DNA from: Enterococcus mundtii
GTDB lineage: Bacteria; Bacillota; Bacilli; Lactobacillales; Enterococcaceae
DNA length: 64,000 nucleotides
Assembly (NCBI RefSeq): GCF_002813755.1
Contig: NZ_CP018061.1
Location: 2,408,001-2,472,000, forward strand
Direction of reading: 5' to 3'
A program made the translations under genes and the position numbers. The notes beneath the pieces are model-generated. The model saw only the letters and a program-made list of their open reading frames with translations. It did no database searches and was not told the DNA's origin. Position 1 is the stretch's first letter, and every line of letters starts with the position of its first letter. Positions 58,163 through 64,000 of the stretch are shown here, one piece after another.

Positions 58163-59563
58163 GTGCAATTGAATCTTTTTTTTCGGAAATGGCGAAGGCG
58201 TAGTGCAAGATATGCTTCTAGTCACTTTTCTTCTATTCAAATTATCGTATTTTATTATATTTTAATGACTATGATTTCTTTGGGCTTGTTTTACATCCCA
58301 TTTTTCCGAAATCCGGGTAGTCATGCTTCATTTATTGACATGCTTTTTATGGCTATCAGTACGATCAGTGTCACTGGTCTTTCGACATTTGACATCCACG
58401 CGATTTTTAATAACAATGGCATTATTTTACTCGAAGTGTTGTTTCAAGTGGGTGGTTTAGGGATCATGATGATCTCAACGGCATTTATTATCTTTTCTAA
58501 GCGACGGATCACATTACGTCAAAGACAATTGATCATGACAGATATGAACCAACCACGTTTATCTGGTATCGTTCGTTTGATTCGGATCACTTTTGTCATA
58601 TTGCTCTGGTTCCAATTGCTATTTGGTGCCTTGTTCTCCGTTTATTTCTATATTCGCGGCTATTTCGATCATTGGCACGAAGCCGTTTTCCATGGATTTT
58701 ATCAAGCTATTTCCGCGGTCACAAATTCGGGATTCGATATTACTGGTGAGTCGATCAAGCCATTTGAACATGACTATCCTTTTTTATTTATGATCATGTT
58801 CCTGATTTTCATTGGTGGAATCGGTTTTCCGGTATTGATGGAGTTTCGAGAATGGCGCTTGTATCGAAAAACGAAAGCCAAGATTCCTTTTCGTTTCTCT
58901 TTGTTTACAAAACTCGCCGTCCTCGCCTTTGTCATTTTATTTGTCAGCGGGACTGTCTTGATTTTTCTACTTGAAAAAAATCACCTGTTCAAAGATCTCC
59001 ATCCTAGTGTCCAGTGGATCAATTCAATGTTTTATTCCATGACAACTCGTAATGCGGGGTTACAGATCCATGATCTAGGAGATTTTCAAATCACCACCTT
59101 AATCGTCTTTTCCTTATTGATGTTCATTGGTTGTAGTCCGAGTTCTGTCGGTGGTGGTATCCGAACCACGACTGTGGCGATCATTGGTCTTTATCTTTAC
59201 TCATTTTTGAAAAGTGAAGATAACATTAATATTTTTGGTCGTCGAATCGACGAAGATGATGTCCGAAAATCAGTAGTCGTTTTTATGCTCTCCTTAGGGA
59301 TGTGCTTCTTCTGTATTCTTTTTTTATCTGCCACGGAGAAACAACCATTGATCTCGATTATCGTGGAAGTGACTTCTGCTTTTGGTACAACGGGGTTATC
59401 GCTAGGAATTACCGGTGATCTATCAACAGTCGGTAAAATCACGATTGGTGCTTTGATGTTTATTGGACGTATTGGGATGTTGTATACATTAATGTTATTT
59501 GTGCCAAAAGAAACACGAGATTTAGGTTATGAATATCCTACAGAGAAAATCATTATCGGGTAA
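58163..59563 (+). CDS. ktrB: KtrB/TrkH-type potassium channel subunit
   Basis: A 466-residue membrane protein with four M1-P-M2 repeats. The pore-loop glycines are in STISVTGLSTF, SAVTNSGFDITG, TTRNAGLQI and SAFGTTGLSLG. It imports K+ with Na+ and works with a KtrA-type gating ring, which is not in this window. The start is GTG at 58163, with AAGGAGG 9 nt upstream; an earlier ATG at 58118 lies upstream of that site. Confidence 0.9.
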   Translation: MQLNLFFRKWRRRSARYASSHFSSIQIIVFYYILMTMISLGLFYIPFFRNPGSHASFIDMLFMAISTISVTGLSTFDIHAIFNNNGIILLEVLFQVGGLGIMMISTAFIIFSKRRITLRQRQLIMTDMNQPRLSGIVRLIRITFVILLWFQLLFGALFSVYFYIRGYFDHWHEAVFHGFYQAISAVTNSGFDITGESIKPFEHDYPFLFMIMFLIFIGGIGFPVLMEFREWRLYRKTKAKIPFRFSLFTKLAVLAFVILFVSGTVLIFLLEKNHLFKDLHPSVQWINSMFYSMTTRNAGLQIHDLGDFQITTLIVFSLLMFIGCSPSSVGGGIRTTTVAIIGLYLYSFLKSEDNINIFGRRIDEDDVRKSVVVFMLSLGMCFFCILFLSATEKQPLISIIVEVTSAFGTTGLSLGITGDLSTVGKITIGALMFIGRIGMLYTLMLFVPKETRDLGYEYPTEKIIIG

Positions 59564-59598
59564 GCCAGTCTATCGTTACCTAAAAAAACCGATATGTG

Positions 59599-59650
59599 AG
59601 AAGCAAGGAAGCGATCGTTTTTCGTTTTCTTGCTTCTTTCTTTTTTGTTT
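59599..59650 (+). terminator. terminator after ktrB
   Basis: GAAGCAAG...CTTGCTTC followed by TTTCTTTTTTG. Confidence 0.8.
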
Positions 59651-59762
59651 TGCGAACAGTATAAACTTTTGTAAAATAAGACAAAGCAATTTAACCTTTT
59701 TTTCAACATATGGTATGATTAGTTGAATTTATTTGTAATTATGACGTTTTGGAGGTTACATA

Positions 59763-61115
59763 ATGGGAATACGCAGTCAATTTGCGATTGCAGTTGGTAA
59801 AACCGCACAATGGGGACTAAAAACCTTTTTTAAAGGAGGATCAAGTTTACCTGGTAAACTTGCTTTATCGATCGATCCTCATATTTTAGATACATTAGCA
59901 AAAGACTATCAAGTCGTCGTCGTAACTGGAACAAATGGAAAAACATTGACGACCGCTTTGACCGTCAATATCTTACGACAACAATTTGATGAAGTCTTGA
60001 CGAACCCTACTGGCGCAAACATGGTCCAAGGAATCGTTTCGACTTTTTTACAAGCAAAAGCCGGAAAAGGCCAAAAGAAATTTGCGGTATTAGAAATCGA
60101 TGAAGCCAGTCTAAGCAGAGTGACTGAATACATCAAACCTGAGCTATTTTTATTTACAAACATTTTCCGTGACCAAATGGACCGTTACGGTGAAATCTAT
60201 ACCACTTATAAAATGATCGTAGATGGTGCCGCAAAATCACCAAATGCTACGATTATCAGTAATGGCGATTCACCGATCTTCAATTCAGTTGAGACCGTCA
60301 ACCCTAGAAGATATTATGGATTTGATCACGAAGAAGATCATGAACAGATGGCCCACTACAATACAGATGGCGTGTTGTGTCCGAAATGTCATCACATCTT
60401 GCACTACAAAATGATCACTTATGCAAACTTAGGTAAATACTATTGTCCAAATTGTGACTTTAAACGTCCAGAACTGGATTATCGTTTGACAGAAATGAAA
60501 CGAATGGACAACAAATCAGCTGATTTCGTCATTGATGGCAATGAATATGGCATCGAAGTTGGTGGCATGTACAATGTCTATAATGCTTTAGCAGCTACTG
60601 CGGTGGCTGAATATTATGGTGTTGTTCCTGAAAAAATCAGACAAGGCTTAGGGTATGACGAAAAAGTATTTGGTCGTCAAGAAGTCATCGAAATCGATGG
60701 CAAGTCCTGTACCTTAGTCCTAGTCAAAAATCCTGTAGGGATCAACCAAGTCATCGACATGATGGGACATGCACCGTATCCATTTTCACTAGTTGCCCTA
60801 TTGAATGCGAACTACGCAGATGGCATCGATGTGAGTTGGATCTGGGACGGAGAATTTGAACGCTTTGCAGATATGGAGATCCCTGCTGTGATTGCTGGTG
60901 GCGATCGCCACACAGATATGGCACTACGTTTGAAAGTAGCGGGTATCGCTGAAGATAAATTGACTCAATCAAAAGAATTGACTGATGTCATTGAGAAAAT
61001 CAAGCAACTACCGACGGATCATGTCTATATTTTAGCGACCTATACAGCTGTCTTACAATTACGAAAAGAATTAGCGAGTCAAGGCTTTATCAAAGGAGGC
61101 ATGAATCGTGGCTAA
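59763..61115 (+). CDS. murT: lipid II isoglutaminyl synthase subunit MurT
   Basis: A 450-residue Mur-ligase-like subunit. The ATP loop [13 protein letters not shown] lies near residues 56-68. A four-cysteine zinc ribbon in the middle domain (LCPKCHHIL and YYCPNCDF, near residues 205 and 225) is typical of MurT, and a C-terminal DUF1727 domain follows. With GatD it converts the alpha-carboxyl of D-Glu in lipid II to an amide. GGAGG lies 7 nt before the ATG. It overlaps gatD by 8 nt. Confidence 0.96.
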   Translation: MGIRSQFAIAVGKTAQWGLKTFFKGGSSLPGKLALSIDPHILDTLAKDYQVVVVTGTNGKTLTTALTVNILRQQFDEVLTNPTGANMVQGIVSTFLQAKAGKGQKKFAVLEIDEASLSRVTEYIKPELFLFTNIFRDQMDRYGEIYTTYKMIVDGAAKSPNATIISNGDSPIFNSVETVNPRRYYGFDHEEDHEQMAHYNTDGVLCPKCHHILHYKMITYANLGKYYCPNCDFKRPELDYRLTEMKRMDNKSADFVIDGNEYGIEVGGMYNVYNALAATAVAEYYGVVPEKIRQGLGYDEKVFGRQEVIEIDGKSCTLVLVKNPVGINQVIDMMGHAPYPFSLVALLNANYADGIDVSWIWDGEFERFADMEIPAVIAGGDRHTDMALRLKVAGIAEDKLTQSKELTDVIEKIKQLPTDHVYILATYTAVLQLRKELASQGFIKGGMNRG

Positions 61116-61809
61116 CTACGAATTACGCATTGCCCATCTCTATGGGAATCTGATGAATACTTATGGTGACAATGGCAATCTCTTGATGCTCCAATATATC
61201 GCCAAAAAAATGGGGGTCACTTCTCATACTGAGATCGTCAGCATCCATGAACCCTTTGAGGCAGAGAAATATGATTTAGTTTTCTTTGGAGGTGGTCAAG
61301 ATTTTGAACAAATGATCATTTCAAAAGATATTCAAGAAAAGAAAGAATCATTGACTCATTATATTGAAAATGATGGTGTCGTACTTGCGATTTGTGGCGG
61401 TTACCAACTACTGGGGCATTATTATATGGACGCAAACGGTGAAAAAATCCAAGGAATCGGTGCGTTGGATCATTACACTTTAAGCCAAGAGAATAATCGC
61501 TTCATTGGTGACATCGTGATCCACAACGAAGAGTTCAACGAAACCTATTATGGATTTGAAAATCATAATGGTCGAACATTTCTTGGCGAAGGCGAACGCC
61601 CATTGGGAAAAATCGTCAAAGGTCAAGGAAACAATGGGGAAGATCAATCAGAAGGTGTCATTTACCGCAACGTTTACGGCTCCTATTTCCATGGTCCGAT
61701 CTTAGCACGTAATGAACATTTAGCGGAGCGTTTGGTTCGCTTAGCATTAGAGAAACGTTATGGAAAAGAACTTGATCTACCAACAGTTGCCGCAGCTCCA
61801 ATCAAGTAA
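61108..61809 (+). CDS. gatD: lipid II isoglutaminyl synthase subunit GatD
   Basis: A 233-residue class I glutamine amidotransferase. The nucleophile cysteine is in [10 protein letters not shown] near residue 94 and the catalytic His in [11 protein letters not shown] near 190. It frees ammonia from glutamine for MurT. The start overlaps murT; AAGGAGG lies 7 nt upstream within the murT end. Confidence 0.96.
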   Translation: MANYELRIAHLYGNLMNTYGDNGNLLMLQYIAKKMGVTSHTEIVSIHEPFEAEKYDLVFFGGGQDFEQMIISKDIQEKKESLTHYIENDGVVLAICGGYQLLGHYYMDANGEKIQGIGALDHYTLSQENNRFIGDIVIHNEEFNETYYGFENHNGRTFLGEGERPLGKIVKGQGNNGEDQSEGVIYRNVYGSYFHGPILARNEHLAERLVRLALEKRYGKELDLPTVAAAPIK

Positions 61810-61814
61810 ACAGC

Positions 61815-61858
61815 GAAAAACCTCTCAAAATATCTAAGATATTTTGAGAGGTTTTTTT
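61815..61858. terminator. bidirectional terminator
   Basis: AAAAACCTCTCAAAATATC / GATATTTTGAGAGGTTTTT. It ends gatD on the plus strand and mtlD on the minus strand. Confidence 0.92.
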
Positions 61859-61895
61859 ACAATCCACTTGTTTATTCCATTGATCATATCAAGAA

Positions 61896-63047
61896 TCAAG
61901 CCACTTGTTTCGCATAACGCATCACGTTTTGCTTGATGTTACTGATCGTTGTCGGATCATGGATACCTGTGACTTCTTGGATCAACTGATCCATATTTTC
62001 TCGCACTTTCATCTCTTGCAGTTCACGACTTTGCTCATCTTCAGGATCATAATAGTTGAAAATGATCCCCATCGTAGCTGTCAAATGTGGACAAGTCAAA
62101 TTGTATTCTTGCAATTCCCGAACCGGACGAGTAAAGCGTTCTTGATAGCCTAACTTACGTAAAGGCGTTCGAGCTACCCGAGTGATGGCATCTGAGATAT
62201 ATTTATTTTGGAAACGTTGGATGATTTTCTCAATATAGGCTTCATGTTGTTTATTATCAAAGCCCCATTTTGCTTCCAGTAAGCTTCCTGTTTCTTGTAG
62301 CACTGATTTTAGTTGGGCAACGACTAATGAATCTTGCATTGCCTCATCGATCGTTGCATATCCTAATAATGCACCGGTGTAAGCTACAGTCGCATGCCCT
62401 GTGTTCACACTAAATAGTTTTCGTTCAATATATGGTTCCAAATCTTTGACGTATAGTACGCCATTTAACGAAATCTCTTTATTTTTTCGTTGCGTATCAT
62501 CAATGACCCATTCTTTAAAAGGTTCCACTTGTACAAACAAAGGATCTTCATGTTGTTGCATCGGCACGATGCGATCCACTGCTGCATTCGGAAATCCGAT
62601 GGATTGATCTGCAAAGCGAGTATCTGACAGATATTTATAGACTTCCATTTTTAGATGCTCAGAGCCACCAATCATATTTTCACAAGCGATGATATCTAGT
62701 GGTTGCTGATTGCCCTCTTGTTCTCTTTGCTCGATCCCTTTTGCAATCAGTTCAGCAATAAATGGTAAAATATTGGGACCAATCGCTGTGGTCACAAGAT
62801 CTGCTTGTGCTATTTCTTTGATCACTTGTTCAGGCTGTTTTTGGTTGTTCAATCCGCGAACGCGTTCAACGATAAGTTGTTTTTTCGATTCGTCAGCTAG
62901 TTCGATCGTATAACGTCCTTTTTCATTTAATGAATCGATGATCTGTTCGTTGACATCAACAAAAGTGATGTCAAACCCATTCTCAGCTAAAACTTCTCCA
63001 ATAAATCCTCTGCCGATATTTCCGGCACCAAAGTGTACTGCTCTCAT
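61896..63047 (-). CDS. mtlD: mannitol-1-phosphate 5-dehydrogenase
   Basis: A 383-residue NAD-dependent enzyme that oxidises mannitol-1-phosphate to fructose-6-phosphate. The NAD loop [15 protein letters not shown] is at the start, and the [14 protein letters not shown] segment with its catalytic lysine lies near residue 212. The start at 63047 ([12 protein letters not shown]) has AAGGAG 9 nt upstream; an ATG at 63068 would overlap mtlF further. Confidence 0.96.
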   Translation of the reverse strand: MRAVHFGAGNIGRGFIGEVLAENGFDITFVDVNEQIIDSLNEKGRYTIELADESKKQLIVERVRGLNNQKQPEQVIKEIAQADLVTTAIGPNILPFIAELIAKGIEQREQEGNQQPLDIIACENMIGGSEHLKMEVYKYLSDTRFADQSIGFPNAAVDRIVPMQQHEDPLFVQVEPFKEWVIDDTQRKNKEISLNGVLYVKDLEPYIERKLFSVNTGHATVAYTGALLGYATIDEAMQDSLVVAQLKSVLQETGSLLEAKWGFDNKQHEAYIEKIIQRFQNKYISDAITRVARTPLRKLGYQERFTRPVRELQEYNLTCPHLTATMGIIFNYYDPEDEQSRELQEMKVRENMDQLIQEVTGIHDPTTISNIKQNVMRYAKQVA

Positions 63048-63060
63048 TCGTCTTCTCTCC

Positions 63061-63498
63061 TTAGGCAATTGCTAGATTGTGTGTGACTTCTTCTTTACTT
63101 AGTGCATCTGCTAACTGGACAACATTGTCCATGTCGCTACAATAAAGAGCGATTTGTTGCACTAATTGCAAATGTTCTTCACCTACGCCAGCGATACCAA
63201 ACAAGACTGTCGCAATCTTCTCTTCTTGTTCAGTGCCGAAATTGACACCATCTGGCACTTGGATCACACAGATCCCTGATTTTTTTACGAATGCTTTGGC
63301 TTCATCTGTTCCATGAGGGATCGCGATAAAATTCCCCATATAAACGGATAACATCGCATCACGTTCCACCATTGCGTCAATGTAGGGTTCTTCGACACAA
63401 CCGGCTTCCACTAATTTTCTTCCACAGTATCGGATGGCCTCTTCCTTTGTGGCAAAAGCCTTATTCAACTCGATCATATCAAATGCTAATTCAGACAT
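63061..63498 (-). CDS. mtlF: mannitol PTS EIIA component
   Basis: A 145-residue EIIA. The phosphorylated histidine is His62 in FIAIPHGT. It carries phosphate from HPr to MtlA. AGGAGG-type site before the ATG. It lies 12 nt after mtlA and 13 nt before mtlD in one operon. No mtlR lies between mtlA and mtlF. Confidence 0.95.
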   Translation of the reverse strand: MSELAFDMIELNKAFATKEEAIRYCGRKLVEAGCVEEPYIDAMVERDAMLSVYMGNFIAIPHGTDEAKAFVKKSGICVIQVPDGVNFGTEQEEKIATVLFGIAGVGEEHLQLVQQIALYCSDMDNVVQLADALSKEEVTHNLAIA

Positions 63499-63510
63499 TT
63501 TATTTCCTCC

Positions 63511-64000
63511 TTACGCTACTTTTTTCAAATAGTGAGCAATCGTTTCATATTTTTGTGGACTGACCATCGTCGCCACTGAAAAATGAAGTGAATGCGGTGC
63601 CACTGAACGTGCTTCCTCAGACAAGGATTCTCTTGAAACGATCAGTGTATTCGGTTGCTCCGTCAACTCATCAATATTGATTTTTTTCAGAGGGATCTCC
63701 AGTTGGTTTTTCTTCAAAATATCTTTCAATAAGGACAATCCCATTGTCGCTGATCCTGCACGATCGTCATGAACAAGTAAAATCTCTTTGATATCTTTTA
63801 ATTCAGATAAATCCAAATCATCTGTTGGAGTAGTAGAGACTGGTTGGTTTGGCTGTGTTTCTTCCTTACTTCCTAATGCTTGGATGATCTCATCATACTT
63901 TGGTGAATTTAAGAAGTTTTCTACTGCAACAAAATGAGCATGTGGCGCTTTTTGTTTTGCTCGTTCCTGCAACTCAACTTGAGTCACGATCAATACGTCT
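63511..64000 (-). CDS. mtlA: mannitol PTS EIICB component MtlA, C-terminal part
   Basis: The last 162 codons of a protein cut by the window edge. The first part, LIVTQVELQERAKQKAPHA then FLNSPKYDEII, is the end of the phosphorylated EIIB domain. After a Gln/Thr/Pro linker a second EIIB-like domain follows: ILLVHDDRAGSATMGLSLL, then NTLIVSRESLSEEARSVAPHS and FSVATMVSPQKYETIAHYL. At the place of the reactive cysteine it has His or Asp, so it is probably a non-catalytic duplicate. The call rests on the neighbouring mtlF and mtlD. Confidence 0.9.
   Translation of the reverse strand, partial: DVLIVTQVELQERAKQKAPHAHFVAVENFLNSPKYDEIIQALGSKEETQPNQPVSTTPTDDLDLSELKDIKEILLVHDDRAGSATMGLSLLKDILKKNQLEIPLKKINIDELTEQPNTLIVSRESLSEEARSVAPHSLHFSVATMVSPQKYETIAHYLKKVA

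Overview
The window is a low-GC Gram-positive chromosome segment, most likely an Enterococcus of the faecium/hirae/mundtii group. The pointers are the sufCDSUB order, a Met T-box in front of metNIQ, tdk-prfA-prmC-sua5-glyA in a row, murT-gatD, mtlA-mtlF-mtlD, AAGGAGG-type ribosome binding sites and gene density. No sequence search was possible, so the species is inference.

Positions 1-13763 are an accessory island, AT-richer than the rest. It carries two LXG-type (type VII secreted) toxin heads: one is cut by the window edge, and one is complete with a helical partner and a candidate immunity gene. It also carries a VanZ-like protein, the last 42 codons of a lost 6-phospho-beta-glucosidase, an HD-domain hydrolase, and an unannotated ~600 nt structured RNA that resembles the ROOL class in size and style. 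Further along are a decayed retron (its ncRNA plus a frameshifted reverse transcriptase joined to a trypsin-fold protease) and a four-gene operon ending in Gabija-like gajA/gajB. One decayed ISL3-family element (12470-13763) and one solo ISL3 end (about 5797-5893) bracket the retron and Gabija-like genes.

Positions 13820-29200 are core genome. They hold the SUF iron-sulfur operon (sufC-D-S-U-B) and the methionine importer metN-I-Q under a T-box with a near-consensus promoter. Next come rodA with an ArsC/Spx-like gene and a gcvH-like lipoyl carrier, then a LysR gene divergent from a TDT transporter and a YeiH-like exporter behind a structured leader. A methylguanine methyltransferase and a GtrB-type glycosyltransferase follow.

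Positions 29400-45100 are mostly surface and sugar genes. They include a membrane protein, a lipoprotein and a secreted LolA-like protein, and a glycan-use operon (binding protein, two permeases, GH2, lipoprotein GH43) opposite an ArsR-type regulator. A malX-malY pair with an RpiR regulator and a NagB-like isomerase closes the block.

Positions 45500-64000 are housekeeping genes: tRNA-Thr(CGT), upp, an esterase, a tandem-hairpin repeat array, glyA, sua5, prmC, prfA, tdk, a methyltransferase, prsA, lepB, a two-gene envelope cassette, ktrB, murT-gatD and the mannitol genes. PrmC modifies release factors including PrfA, and the two genes overlap. MurT/GatD amidate lipid II. MtlA-MtlF import mannitol as mannitol-1-phosphate, which MtlD oxidises to fructose-6-phosphate.
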